A stretch of 64,000 bases of DNA. Origin: CAYRMV01 sp964425255 (GTDB taxonomy: Bacteria > Bacteroidota > Bacteroidia > Flavobacteriales_D > Crocinitomicaceae). A program made the translations under genes and the position numbers. The stretch lies in the NCBI GenBank assembly GCA_964425255.1, contig CAYRMV010000002.1:26880-90879 (forward strand), given 5' to 3'. Of this stretch, positions 1 through 8,974 are shown piece by piece; the stretch's first letter is position 1, and each line of letters opens with the position of its first letter. The notes below the pieces were generated by a model, which was not told where the DNA came from, made no database searches, and saw only the letters and a program-made list of their open reading frames with translations.

Positions 1-1
1 T

Positions 2-343
2 CGTTGTAAACAATGTTCGTACCATTTTTCCGTTGATAAATTAGGGAAAGAGATTGATAATTATTTTGTTGTGAAAGCATTACAACTTTATTTAGAAGGG
101 GTTAGTTTTAGAGAAATCGAACGGATCCTTGGAGTTAGTCATGTTACGGTTTCCAATTGGGTTAAAAAACACGGAATTCAACGTCCTATAAACACAACCT
201 ATCACCCAAGTTACCGAATTTTGACGCAATCCGAGTTACTTGAATACTTCTCAAACAAAGAGAATACAATTGGTAAAGGAATGATTTTGACAGAAGTAGG
301 GGATAAATTTATGCTTATTAAGTGGGATCGTTTTAAAGAATAA
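2..343 (+). CDS. InsA/IS1-like DNA-binding protein, 5' truncated by window edge
   Basis: The reading frame is open from base 2, so the gene starts outside the window; the GTG at 71 is probably internal. The first residues visible read RCKQCSYHF, the second CxxC of a zinc ribbon like that of IS1 InsA. A helix-turn-helix follows (LEGVSFREIERILGVSHVTV, then NWVKKHG). The last 40 residues (from TQSELLEYF to IKWDRFKE) do not look like transposase. No InsB/DDE catalytic ORF and no terminal inverted repeat follow; the next gene is a porin 98 bp downstream. I infer a domesticated InsA-type DNA-binding protein rather than a live insertion sequence. Its partner or target is unknown, though its place beside the carboxylate module suggests a regulatory role. 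Confidence 0.6.
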   Translation, partial: RCKQCSYHFSVDKLGKEIDNYFVVKALQLYLEGVSFREIERILGVSHVTVSNWVKKHGIQRPINTTYHPSYRILTQSELLEYFSNKENTIGKGMILTEVGDKFMLIKWDRFKE

Positions 344-441
344 CGATATACTTAACAAAAATATACATAGCTTTTTGTTGTTTTAGGGTTTTTTCATCAC
401 TTAGCCCAAACGAAAACACCAAAAACGAAAAACAAAACGCT

Positions 442-1767
442 ATGAAAACGAGATTAATACATCTTCTTGTTTGTATGACTGGATTAAGTTTCCATCAGTA
501 CAGTCAAGCGCAAGGTTATCCCAACTACGACATTGGATTAAAAGTGAAATTGAGCGAAGATGGTTCCCGCTATTTTCGTATGATTAATTGGCATCAGGTC
601 TGGCTTCGCGCCAATGAAAACAATACAGGAAGTACGATGTCCGGTGAAAGTCAATCTACTTCGTATGATATCAGTCTTCGCAGATCTCGCTTTTTGACGT
701 ATGCCCAACTTTCTGATAAATTTCTAATCTTAACCCACTTTGGAATCAACAATCAAAGTGCTGTGAGTGGAGGTTTGAATGCAGCAAACGGAAAAAAACC
801 TCAACTTTTTATGCACGATGTCTATTTGGATTATAAAATTTATAAATCTTACTTAAATATCGGTGCTGGTTTGCACTATTGGAATGGTATTTCGCGAATT
901 ACTAGTGCTTCAACACTCAACTTTATGACCATCGATGCCCCGATTTTTAACTGGGCAAACATTGATAAATCCGATCAGTTTGCTCGCTATTTAGGTGTTT
1001 TCGCTAAAGGTCAGATTGGAAAAATCGATTACCGTCTTTCGATGAATGATCCTTTTCAAGCCAATGAAACCATGGCTATTGCAACCAATATTTCTGATTA
1101 CAATCCAAAAGCGACCAACTTTAATTATGCGGGTTATGCATTTTATCAGTTTTTTGATAAAGAAAGTAACTTATTGCCTTTCTTAGTTGGAACCTATTTG
1201 GGATCTAAAAAAGTATTAAATGTTGGATTTGGTTTTCAACACCAAAAAGATGCCATGTGGTATCGTTCTCAATCTGGAGACACCTTGAATCACAACCAAA
1301 CACTTCTTTCTGCGGATGTTTTTTTGGATTTGCCTCTTAGCAAAGAACGGAAAGATGCTGTTACGTTTTATGGAGTATATTATAGTTACGATTTCGGGCC
1401 GAATTATTTGCGGACAATCGGAATCTTGAATCCAGTTACCGGTGGAGGTACTCATCGTGGAAATGCGGTGCCAACCATCGGTACAGGTTCAATTACCTAT
1501 GGGCAATTAGGATATTTACTTCCCGATTTTACAAAGAAAATGCGTATTCAACCCTATATAGCTCATTCCTATTCTCGCTTTAGTGGATACCGAAATGCGG
1601 CTGACGAAATCGTACCAATTCATGTTACGGATGCTGGAATTAATTTTTATCTAGCAGGACATCATTCTAAATGGACAATCAACTACCGAAATAGACCAGA
1701 TGCAACAAATCCAAATGAGTTGAAAAACCGAAGTGAATTGACACTTCAATGGATGATTTATTTATAA
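442..1767 (+). CDS. outer-membrane porin, first gene of carboxylate module
   Basis: This 441-residue protein has a signal peptide (hydrophobic LLVCMTGLSF, likely cleavage after SQA) and alternates short polar and aromatic segments typical of beta-barrel strands. It ends in an aromatic-rich strand (ELTLQWMIYL), as outer-membrane barrels do. It resembles porins that Bacteroidota place beside MHS-type carboxylate transporters. It probably lets small organic acids into the periplasm. The MFS transporter starts 30 bp after its stop, so the two are likely cotranscribed. I did not recognise a clear promoter in the 98 bp upstream. Substrate is inferred only from context. Confidence 0.7.
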   Translation: MKTRLIHLLVCMTGLSFHQYSQAQGYPNYDIGLKVKLSEDGSRYFRMINWHQVWLRANENNTGSTMSGESQSTSYDISLRRSRFLTYAQLSDKFLILTHFGINNQSAVSGGLNAANGKKPQLFMHDVYLDYKIYKSYLNIGAGLHYWNGISRITSASTLNFMTIDAPIFNWANIDKSDQFARYLGVFAKGQIGKIDYRLSMNDPFQANETMAIATNISDYNPKATNFNYAGYAFYQFFDKESNLLPFLVGTYLGSKKVLNVGFGFQHQKDAMWYRSQSGDTLNHNQTLLSADVFLDLPLSKERKDAVTFYGVYYSYDFGPNYLRTIGILNPVTGGGTHRGNAVPTIGTGSITYGQLGYLLPDFTKKMRIQPYIAHSYSRFSGYRNAADEIVPIHVTDAGINFYLAGHHSKWTINYRNRPDATNPNELKNRSELTLQWMIYL

Positions 1768-1797
1768 ACAAGCTAAAATCAAAAATAAAACAACACT

Positions 1798-3312
1798 ATG
1801 AGTACAGAAGCTAAAAACAATGTTGTAAAAGTAATCGGTGCTTCCTCCTTGGGAACGTTGATCGAATGGTATGACTTTTACATTTTCGGAAGTTTAGCAA
1901 CCATTATTGGTTCTAAGTTATTCCCATCGGATGCAGGTGCTTCCGCATTAATTAACACCCTGGCGATTTTCGCTGCAGGATTTATTGTCCGTCCTTTCGG
2001 AGCCTTGGTATTTGGCCGTTTAGGAGATTTAATTGGTCGTAAGTATACTTTCTTACTTACTCTTGTATTAATGGGTGGATCAACCTTTTTAATCGGATTG
2101 ATTCCTTCGTATGAAACCATTGGTTATGCTGCTCCCATTTTAGTTTTAATTCTTCGTTTGGTACAAGGTTTAGCTTTAGGGGGAGAATATGGTGGTGCGG
2201 CTACGTATGTAGCAGAACATGCTCCTCATGGTAAACGCGGTTTTTTCACCAGTTGGATTCAAACTACTGCTACACTTGGTCTTTTTATTTCTTTAGGTGT
2301 CATTGTAATGACCAAAAACTTGCTTGGTAATGAAACTTTCTCAGATTGGGGCTGGAGAATTCCATTTTTGGTTTCGATCTTACTCGTGGTTGTTTCCATC
2401 TACATTCGAATGAAAATGCATGAATCACCTGAGTTTACCAAATTGAAATCAGAAGGAAAAGTGTCTAAAAATCCGTTGCGTGATAGCTTTAGCAAAAAAG
2501 CAAATTTCAAAATGGTGTTATTGGCATTATTTGGTGCTGCAATGGGTCAGGGAGTGATTTGGTATACAGGACAATTTTATGCGCAATCATTTATAGAAAA
2601 TACCTGTAAAGTCGATTTCAATGATTCGCGTTATATTTTACTTTGGGCAATTGCATTTGGGACACCATTCTTTGTTGTTTTCGGCGCTTTGAGTGATAAA
2701 ATTGGACGTAAATGGATCATGATGACGGGAATGCTGTTAGGGGTTTTACTTTACAGACCGATTTATCAAAACTTTTTGGATAGTACAGATTTTGCTAAGT
2801 TTGAAAAAACGGAGTTAAAATCGACTGGAGAAACAGAAATAGTGAAAGGATTAGCTGCAAATGGTAAAGACTCTGTGATTACGGAAACTACCTTAAAAAC
2901 CTTAAACAGTGGTGCAACTTACAAAGAAGTGAAAACAACTACATTTTCTGCTGATAATTCCGTTGCTCCTATCGAAACCATTGTGTTGAAAGATAAAACC
3001 TTGGATCAAGGAACTTTTTGGAAATTTGTGTTTTTAGTCTTTTTCCAAATCATTTTGGTAACGATGGTCTATGGTCCAATCGCTGCTTTCTTAGTGGAAT
3101 TATTCCCAACCAAAATCCGTTATACTTCCATGTCTTTACCATATCACATCGGGAATGGTGTTTTTGGAGGCTTAGTACCTTTTATTTCTACATTAATTAT
3201 TAGTTATCCAGGCACGACACCATTGTCAGGACTTTGGTATCCAATTGGTATTGCTGCCATTTGTTTCATCATTGGTTCGGTTTATTTGAGTGCAAATACT
3301 CACAAAAGATAA
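1798..3312 (+). CDS. MHS-family MFS transporter with periodic hydrophilic insert
   Basis: This 504-residue inner-membrane transporter belongs to the metabolite:H+ symporter (MHS) group of the major facilitator superfamily. Diagnostic segments are LGTLIEWYDFYIF near the N-terminus, the motif-A loop GRLGDLIGRK, and RLVQGLALGGEYGG followed by AEHAPHGKRG. MHS proteins usually have about 430-450 residues. The extra length here is a hydrophilic, Thr/Lys-rich stretch of about 85 residues (roughly 320-405) between two membrane segments in the C-terminal half. The transported compound is likely a small carboxylate, judged from the downstream acs and the SLC5-kinase. It lies in a compact run with the porin and a small membrane protein. 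Confidence 0.85.
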   Translation: MSTEAKNNVVKVIGASSLGTLIEWYDFYIFGSLATIIGSKLFPSDAGASALINTLAIFAAGFIVRPFGALVFGRLGDLIGRKYTFLLTLVLMGGSTFLIGLIPSYETIGYAAPILVLILRLVQGLALGGEYGGAATYVAEHAPHGKRGFFTSWIQTTATLGLFISLGVIVMTKNLLGNETFSDWGWRIPFLVSILLVVVSIYIRMKMHESPEFTKLKSEGKVSKNPLRDSFSKKANFKMVLLALFGAAMGQGVIWYTGQFYAQSFIENTCKVDFNDSRYILLWAIAFGTPFFVVFGALSDKIGRKWIMMTGMLLGVLLYRPIYQNFLDSTDFAKFEKTELKSTGETEIVKGLAANGKDSVITETTLKTLNSGATYKEVKTTTFSADNSVAPIETIVLKDKTLDQGTFWKFVFLVFFQIILVTMVYGPIAAFLVELFPTKIRYTSMSLPYHIGNGVFGGLVPFISTLIISYPGTTPLSGLWYPIGIAAICFIIGSVYLSANTHKR

Positions 3313-3341
3313 GATTGATTTTAGTTAAAAAAAATTGAAAT

Positions 3342-3593
3342 ATGAAAGCAATTAGAATGATATTAGGAATTATTTGGATCGTGGTTGCACCAACTTCAGT
3401 GGTATTACTAACCATGCAAATGATTGAAAAAATAGCGCAAGCTCCAGCAGGAACAGAACGCTTAAATACGTCCTTACAATGGGGAATTATCCTCTTTATT
3501 TTTATTCCCGTAGCACTCGGTCTACTCCGTTTTGGTATGTATTCGGTGAAAGGGGAGTATGAAAATATTGAAGATTTGGAAGAAGAGGATTAA
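3342..3593 (+). CDS. small two-helix membrane protein after MHS transporter
   Basis: This 83-residue protein has two hydrophobic segments (about residues 5-25 and 48-65) and an acidic tail (ENIEDLEEED). It starts 29 bp after the transporter stop and precedes a hairpin terminator, so it is the last gene of that transcript. It may be the small Bacteroidota family I remember as DUF6814, often found next to MFS transporters; I could not check this. A role as an accessory subunit or stabiliser of the transporter is inference from position. Confidence 0.65.
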   Translation: MKAIRMILGIIWIVVAPTSVVLLTMQMIEKIAQAPAGTERLNTSLQWGIILFIFIPVALGLLRFGMYSVKGEYENIEDLEEED

Positions 3594-3615
3594 GGAAAAA
3601 TTAATTGTATATTTG

Positions 3616-3652
3616 AATGAGGCTGTTTGCTAAAAAAAGAAATAGCCTCATT
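3616..3652 (+). terminator. hairpin terminator after porin-MHS transcript
   Basis: A perfect 9-bp inverted repeat, AATGAGGCT at 3616-3624 and AGCCTCATT at 3644-3652, encloses a 19-nt A-rich loop and is followed by a T/C-rich run. It lies between two membrane-protein genes and divides the module into two units. A longer upstream start for the next gene would fall inside the loop. Confidence 0.6.
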
Positions 3653-3686
3653 CTCGTTTCTTTCGTTGTCAGATAAAGAATTAAAA

Positions 3687-3878
3687 ATGAATAAGAAAAA
3701 ACATACGACTTTATATCTTTTTTTGGGAATTTTGTCTCTTGTGATGATCAACTATCCAATGTTGGCTTATTTCAAAGATATTCAAGTTGCAGGTTTTCCT
3801 TTTGTTTTGATTTATTTGTGTCTAATCGCTTTACTAATTTCACTTTCTGGGTACTTCCTTTACAAGAAAGATAAATAA
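3687..3878 (+). CDS. 63-residue membrane protein preceding SLC5-kinase
   Basis: The protein begins MNKKKHTTLY and has two membrane helices with a central GFPF turn and a KKDK end. An in-frame upstream start at 3627 lies inside the terminator loop, so I take the ATG at 3687. Size, two-helix layout and its place 7 bp ahead of a sodium/solute symporter gene recall DUF3311-type small partners of SLC5 transporters. That similarity is by pattern only and uncertain. Confidence 0.6.
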   Translation: MNKKKHTTLYLFLGILSLVMINYPMLAYFKDIQVAGFPFVLIYLCLIALLISLSGYFLYKKDK

Positions 3879-3885
3879 GAAACGT

Positions 3886-6567
3886 ATGTTTGGTGGATCG
3901 ATTTTTATAGCATTAATCTTGTATTTAGCATTGCTTTTTGGAATTGCTTATAAGATCGATTTATCCAAAAAATGGCGAAAACGAATTGGAAGCAGTGCTC
4001 CGATTTATGCACTCACATTAGCTGTTTATTGTTCTGCTTGGACTTTTTTTGGAAGTGTTGGCGCTGCCTCTACGTATAGTATCGAGTTTTTAACCATTTA
4101 TCTAGGTCCGATCGTTGCTACTCCTTTTCTGTGGATTGTTTACCGAAAAATTATTCGTATTTCTCGTGCACAAGGGATTTCATCCATGGCTGATTTTATT
4201 TCAACACGCTACAACAAAAGTATCTTTCTAAATCGCTTGGTTACCGTTTTACTCCTTGTTGGTATTATTCCCTATATTGCTTTGCAAATTACGGGTATTG
4301 AACGGGGTGTGGAAACATGCATTTCGTGGGACAGCAAAACAGTTACACGAACTTTGTTTGGTGGTTATGTTGATATTGCACTTGTTATTTCAGTCGGTTT
4401 AGGCTTGTTTTTAGTCTTATTCACAACACGACATTTACAAGAACATTCACGAGATAAAGGCTTGATAGGTGCAATTGCATTTGAGTCGATTGTGAAACTC
4501 GTCGTTTTCATTGTTTTTGGAATTTACATTTGTTATTATATCTTTTCTGATCAAAGTGAAGTTTATCAATTATTACCAGAAAAGGGACTAAAAATAAACG
4601 AAGCGGATAGTTATTCACAGTGGTTTGGAATGATGATTCTCTCCGGATTAGCTTTCTTTTTCCTGCCAAGACAATTTGAAGTGGGCGTTTTTTCCATCCA
4701 AAATGAAGACCAACTGAAAAAAGCCATTTGGATGTTTCCTTTGTATTTGGTCTTGATTAATTTGTTTGTTATTCCGATTGCTATTGCAGGAAATCATTTT
4801 TTTGCTGGTACAAACATCAACAAAGATACCTATATGTTGGCTTTGCCATTGATGCATAATCATGGTTGGATGGCCTTGTTGGTTTTACTCGGTGGTTTTT
4901 CCGCTGCAAGTGGAATGATTATCGTTTCAACGCACGCCATCAGTAAAATGGTTGCTAATTCGATTCTAATTCCATCTTTTATCGATCGTCCATTTGTTTT
5001 AAAACGGTTTAAAGGGAAAGACCATAAAATTCCCGTTTTTTTCCGTCGAATCAGTATTTTATTGGTTTTGTTGGCAGCTTATTTTTACTACAAATTTGTC
5101 GCAATCGAATATTCATTGATTTCCATCGGGTTGGTTTCTTTCATTGCTGTTGCACAGTTTTCGCCAGCCATTTTAGGCGGAATTTTTTGGCGACATGGAA
5201 ACGAACGGGGGGTCATTGCAGGAATTTTTGGTGGGTTTTTAATTTGGTTTTTCTTTTTAGTCCTTCCAACTTTGTTCGGAAACCAATTGTCCAATGATTA
5301 CATGTATTTTGTCTCTCAATCCATTGATTCCAATCCGGGATCGGTGATAACTTCCGTGTTTTTCTGGTCCATGTTTGTCAATTTATCGCTTTATATTTCG
5401 GTGTCTCTGTTCACGAAACAAAGTCACTTGGAGCGAAATCAAGCAGAAATTTTTGTCCATATTTATAATTATTCTGAAACTATTGACTCACGTGTAGTTT
5501 GGAAAGGACGTGTGATGCTTATGGATATTCAATCACTTTTAGGTCGTTTTTTAGGAGAACAAAGAGCCAAATACGAATTGATCACCTTTGCAGAAAAAAA
5601 TAAAATTAATCTGAATGAAGAAGGGGAATTGAATGATCCTAGATTGGTTCACCACGTGGAAAAATTATTAAGCAACATGATTGGTTCGTCCTCAGCACGG
5701 ATTTTGGTTTCATCTGTTTCAAAAGAAGATCAACTTTCGATGGAGGATGTAGTAGATATTTTGGAAGAATCTCAAAAGTTAATCCTACTAAACCATGAAT
5801 TAAACAAAACGTCGCAAGAATTAAAGCGGATATCGGAAGCATTGCGATTGGCGAACAAAAAATTGAAAGAAACGGATATGCTCAAAGATGAATTTTTGTA
5901 TACCGTAACACACGAATTAAGAACTCCACTCACAAGCATCAAGGCACTTACTGAAATTTTAGCTGAAGACGACGAGGTACCAGATGAAACGCGTAAAGAA
6001 TTTTTAAATACAATCGAAAAAGAATCGAATCGGATGACGAGACTGATTTCTCAAGTGTTGGATTTGGAGAATTTTGAATCAGGCAAACATCAGCTTGTGA
6101 TAGAACAAATCGATTTTCAGGATTTACTTCGTGATTGTACAAATGCTATGGAGGAAGTGTTTCGAAAAAATGGAATTCAATTTCATTTGAATATTCAAAA
6201 CACGATTCCGCCGATTCAGTTAGATGTCGATCGAATTACACAAGTTGTTCTTAATTTATTAGCAAATGCAGTTAAATATTGTGATCGTGAAAATGGTGAA
6301 ATTTGGCTGAATGTATATCAATTGGATTTTTCAATACAAGTGGATGTATTAGACAATGGTTTGGGTGTTAAACAGGAAATGAATCAAATTATCTTTGAAA
6401 AGTTCTTTCAAGCTAAAAATCAAACCATTCGAAAACCCAAAGGAAGCGGCCTAGGATTGGCGATTTCTAAAAAAATTATACAACTTCATGACGGAAAAAT
6501 TTGGGTGGAAGAAAACACCCCCCATGGAGCTAAATTCTCATTTACATTACCTATAAATCAAGGATAA
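3886..6567 (+). CDS. SLC5 symporter-STAC-histidine kinase fusion (CbrA-like)
   Basis: This 893-residue inner-membrane sensor starts with a sodium/solute symporter domain of about 13 membrane segments (residues 1-520). A STAC domain follows at about 545-610 (SLLGRFLGEQRAKYE and later GSSSARILV), which links SLC5 units to kinases in CbrA-type proteins. A coiled coil at 615-665 leads to the HisKA domain with phospho-acceptor His676 in VTHELRTPL. The ATPase domain has an N box (NLLANAVKY) and G boxes (DNGLGV, GSGLGLAI). I see no PAS domain. It presumably couples transport or binding of a nutrient, plausibly acetate or another carboxylate, to phosphorylation of the receiver protein whose ATG lies 1 nt after its stop. 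Confidence 0.9.
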   Translation: MFGGSIFIALILYLALLFGIAYKIDLSKKWRKRIGSSAPIYALTLAVYCSAWTFFGSVGAASTYSIEFLTIYLGPIVATPFLWIVYRKIIRISRAQGISSMADFISTRYNKSIFLNRLVTVLLLVGIIPYIALQITGIERGVETCISWDSKTVTRTLFGGYVDIALVISVGLGLFLVLFTTRHLQEHSRDKGLIGAIAFESIVKLVVFIVFGIYICYYIFSDQSEVYQLLPEKGLKINEADSYSQWFGMMILSGLAFFFLPRQFEVGVFSIQNEDQLKKAIWMFPLYLVLINLFVIPIAIAGNHFFAGTNINKDTYMLALPLMHNHGWMALLVLLGGFSAASGMIIVSTHAISKMVANSILIPSFIDRPFVLKRFKGKDHKIPVFFRRISILLVLLAAYFYYKFVAIEYSLISIGLVSFIAVAQFSPAILGGIFWRHGNERGVIAGIFGGFLIWFFFLVLPTLFGNQLSNDYMYFVSQSIDSNPGSVITSVFFWSMFVNLSLYISVSLFTKQSHLERNQAEIFVHIYNYSETIDSRVVWKGRVMLMDIQSLLGRFLGEQRAKYELITFAEKNKINLNEEGELNDPRLVHHVEKLLSNMIGSSSARILVSSVSKEDQLSMEDVVDILEESQKLILLNHELNKTSQELKRISEALRLANKKLKETDMLKDEFLYTVTHELRTPLTSIKALTEILAEDDEVPDETRKEFLNTIEKESNRMTRLISQVLDLENFESGKHQLVIEQIDFQDLLRDCTNAMEEVFRKNGIQFHLNIQNTIPPIQLDVDRITQVVLNLLANAVKYCDRENGEIWLNVYQLDFSIQVDVLDNGLGVKQEMNQIIFEKFFQAKNQTIRKPKGSGLGLAISKKIIQLHDGKIWVEENTPHGAKFSFTLPINQG

Positions 6568-6568
6568 A

Positions 6569-6943
6569 ATGCAGCAGAAAAGTAAAAAAATACTCATTGT
6601 AGACGATGAACCAAACATTGTCCTTTCCCTCGATTATTTGGTTAGAAAAAATGGCTATATTCCTTTCATTGCTCGAAATGGAACAGAAGCATTAATCCTA
6701 GCAATGAACGAAAAACCGGATTTGGTGCTCTTGGATATTATGATGCCCGATGTGGATGGTTTTGAGGTTTGTCGTCAAATTCGATCCAACTCAGATTTAG
6801 CAGATACAAAAATTATTTTCCTTTCAGCCAAATCACGAAGGGAGGATATTGAACGTGGTTTAGCGGAAGGAGCAAACAGTTATATCACGAAGCCTTTTAG
6901 TACGAAACAAATTATGCTCGAAATAAAAAAATTAATTGAATAA
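6569..6943 (+). CDS. single-domain response regulator
   Basis: This 124-residue protein is a CheY-type receiver domain and nothing more. It shows the acidic pair in IVDDEPN, the phospho-acceptor Asp56 in LLDIMMPD, a switch Ser in FLSAKS and the conserved Lys in ITKPF. It starts 1 nt after the SLC5-kinase stop, so it is almost certainly that kinase's partner. It has no DNA-binding output, so the signal must pass to another protein by contact or phosphotransfer. The acs gene begins 17 bp downstream. Confidence 0.93.
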   Translation: MQQKSKKILIVDDEPNIVLSLDYLVRKNGYIPFIARNGTEALILAMNEKPDLVLLDIMMPDVDGFEVCRQIRSNSDLADTKIIFLSAKSRREDIERGLAEGANSYITKPFSTKQIMLEIKKLIE

Positions 6944-6960
6944 AACCAAAAACAAAGAAT

Positions 6961-8859
6961 ATGAATAAGTTACAAATTAAAAGTTTTGATGAATATCAAG
7001 AGAAATACAAGCAAAGTGTTGAGGATCCTGCAGGATTTTGGGGCGAAATAGCCGAAGAATTTCAATGGATGAAAAAATGGGACTCTGTCCTTGAATGGAA
7101 TTTTGACGAACCGAAAATCGAATGGTTCAAAGGGGCTAAATTGAATATTACCGAAAATGTGTTGGATCGTCACTTAGCAAAAAGAGGAAATAAATTGGCA
7201 CTAATCTGGGAACCCAATGACCCGAAACAACGCTTTATTCGCTATACTTACCGCGAATTACATGATTTGGTATGTCAGTTCGCTAATTCATTAAAATCAC
7301 AAGGGGTTCAAAAAGGAGATCGTGTTTGTATCTACATGCCGATGATTCCTGAACTAACGGTTGCTGTTCTAGCTTGCGCGCGCATTGGTGCAGTTCATTC
7401 TGTAATCTTTGCTGGATTCTCTGCAAATGCTGTAGCTGACCGTGTTAATGATGCGGAAGCTAAAATGATTATAACAGCAGATGGTTTGAATCGGGGTGCA
7501 AAACAAATTCCACTCAAACGAGTAGTGGATGAAGCTCTTGAAATGTGTGCGTCAGTTGAGAAAGTAATCGTTTTTGATTGCTTAGGTTGGTTGCCTCACA
7601 TGAAAGAAGGTAGAGATTTGTGGTGGCACGATGTCATCCAAGGTGAATCCAAAGTTTGCCCTGCTGAACCAATGGATGCGGAAGATATGTTATTTATTTT
7701 ATACACTTCGGGTTCTACAGGAAAACCAAAAGGGGTGGTGCATACTTGCGGAGGTTATATGGTTTATACGGCATACACTTTTCAAAATGTATATCAATAT
7801 GATGAATCTGATATTTATTGGTGTACTGCAGATGTTGGCTGGATTACTGGTCACTCGTACATCATTTATGGACCGCTTTTATCGGGTGCAACAACTGTGA
7901 TGTTTGAAGGAATTCCTACTTATCCAGATGCAGGTCGTTTTTGGCAAGTAATAGATAAGCATGGTGTGAATCAATTCTTGACCGCTCCAACTGCTATCCG
8001 TTCTTTGATGGCGTATGGGGAAGATCATGTTTTATCTTATAGCTTAGATTCGTTGAAAGTAATCGGTTCTGTAGGTGAACCAATTAATGAAGAAGCTTGG
8101 AAATGGTATTATTTGCATGTTGGAAAAGAGAAATGCCCAGTTGTTGACAATTGGTGGCAAACGGAAACGGGAGGAATCATGATTTCTGGAATAGGTTCGA
8201 TTTCTCCTATGAAACCAACCTATGCAGGGTATCCTTTACCTGGTGTTCAACCGGTGTTATTGGATCAAGAAGGAAATGAAATCCAAGAAGCAAATATTGA
8301 AGGTTATTTGTGTATCAAACATCCATGGCCTTCCATGTTACGCACTACTTTCGGGGATCATGAGCGTTGCCGTGTAACTTATTTTTCTCATTACAATGGT
8401 TATTATTTTACTGGAGACGGTGCTAAACGGGACGAATCGGGCATGTATCGTATCATCGGAAGAATTGATGATGTAATCAATGTATCTGGTCATCGTTTTG
8501 GTACAGCAGAAATCGAAAATGCGATCAACACAAATAAAATGGTGATTGAATCTGCTGTTGTTGGTTATCCTCACCCAGTGAAAGGTCAATCGATTTATGC
8601 TTTTGTGGTATGTGATAGTGCACCAGAAGACCTAGCAATGGCGCGTGGTGAAGTGGTCGAATCGGTGGTTGCAGAAATAGGAAAAATTGCTGTTCCAGAA
8701 AAAATTCAATTTGTCTCTGGTTTGCCAAAAACACGATCAGGAAAAATTATGAGACGAATTTTACGCAAAGTGGCGGAAGGCGATGTTTCTAGCTTAGGGG
8801 ATACTTCTACATTATTAGATCCTCAAATTGTGGATGAAATTGTTTCAAATGCTTTATAA
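6961..8859 (+). CDS. acs: acetyl-CoA synthetase
   Basis: This 632-residue cytoplasmic enzyme makes acetyl-CoA from acetate, ATP and CoA through an acetyl-AMP intermediate. It has the adenylation P-loop (YTSGSTGKPKGVVHT), the WWQTETGG segment typical of acetyl-CoA synthetases, and the hinge region YFTGDGAKRD. Lys595 in PKTRSGKIMRR matches the catalytic lysine that protein acetyltransferases control in other bacteria. Length is normal for the family. It is the last gene of the symporter-kinase and receiver unit and is closed by a strong terminator. The gene ties the module to acetate use. Confidence 0.95.
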   Translation: MNKLQIKSFDEYQEKYKQSVEDPAGFWGEIAEEFQWMKKWDSVLEWNFDEPKIEWFKGAKLNITENVLDRHLAKRGNKLALIWEPNDPKQRFIRYTYRELHDLVCQFANSLKSQGVQKGDRVCIYMPMIPELTVAVLACARIGAVHSVIFAGFSANAVADRVNDAEAKMIITADGLNRGAKQIPLKRVVDEALEMCASVEKVIVFDCLGWLPHMKEGRDLWWHDVIQGESKVCPAEPMDAEDMLFILYTSGSTGKPKGVVHTCGGYMVYTAYTFQNVYQYDESDIYWCTADVGWITGHSYIIYGPLLSGATTVMFEGIPTYPDAGRFWQVIDKHGVNQFLTAPTAIRSLMAYGEDHVLSYSLDSLKVIGSVGEPINEEAWKWYYLHVGKEKCPVVDNWWQTETGGIMISGIGSISPMKPTYAGYPLPGVQPVLLDQEGNEIQEANIEGYLCIKHPWPSMLRTTFGDHERCRVTYFSHYNGYYFTGDGAKRDESGMYRIIGRIDDVINVSGHRFGTAEIENAINTNKMVIESAVVGYPHPVKGQSIYAFVVCDSAPEDLAMARGEVVESVVAEIGKIAVPEKIQFVSGLPKTRSGKIMRRILRKVAEGDVSSLGDTSTLLDPQIVDEIVSNAL

Positions 8860-8877
8860 AAAGGATCAAAAACAGGT

Positions 8878-8905
8878 AAAAAGTGCATTTTCGGGTGCAC
8901 TTTTT
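8878..8905 (+). terminator. rho-independent terminator of acs
   Basis: A 10-bp stem, AAAAAGTGCA at 8878-8887 and TGCACTTTTT at 8896-8905, closes an 8-nt loop (TTTTCGGG). It runs into further T residues 20 bp after the acs stop. Confidence 0.85.
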
Positions 8906-8925
8906 TTGTTTTTCGTCCAAATTGA

Positions 8926-8937
8926 GGGGCTAGCCCC
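8926..8937. repeat. 12-bp GC palindrome
   Basis: GGGGCTAGCCCC is a perfect palindrome in an AT-rich intergenic stretch, 25 bp upstream of a TATATTTG box. It could be a binding site; nothing else shows its role. Confidence 0.3.
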
Positions 8938-8961
8938 CTATTTATCCCTATGTGTTCATAG

Positions 8962-8969
8962 TATATTTG
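8962..8969 (+). promoter_or_regulatory. candidate -7 box (TATATTTG) ahead of small RNA
   Basis: The sequence fits the Bacteroidota TAnnTTTG element exactly. No ORF starts downstream of it before the terminator at 9105. I see no clear TTTG -33 element at the usual distance. Confidence 0.4.
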
Positions 8970-8974
8970 TATAC

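Noticed and set aside
2..343. Active insertion sequence
   Set aside because: No catalytic transposase ORF, no inverted repeats and no target duplication on the right side; only the left side is unseen.
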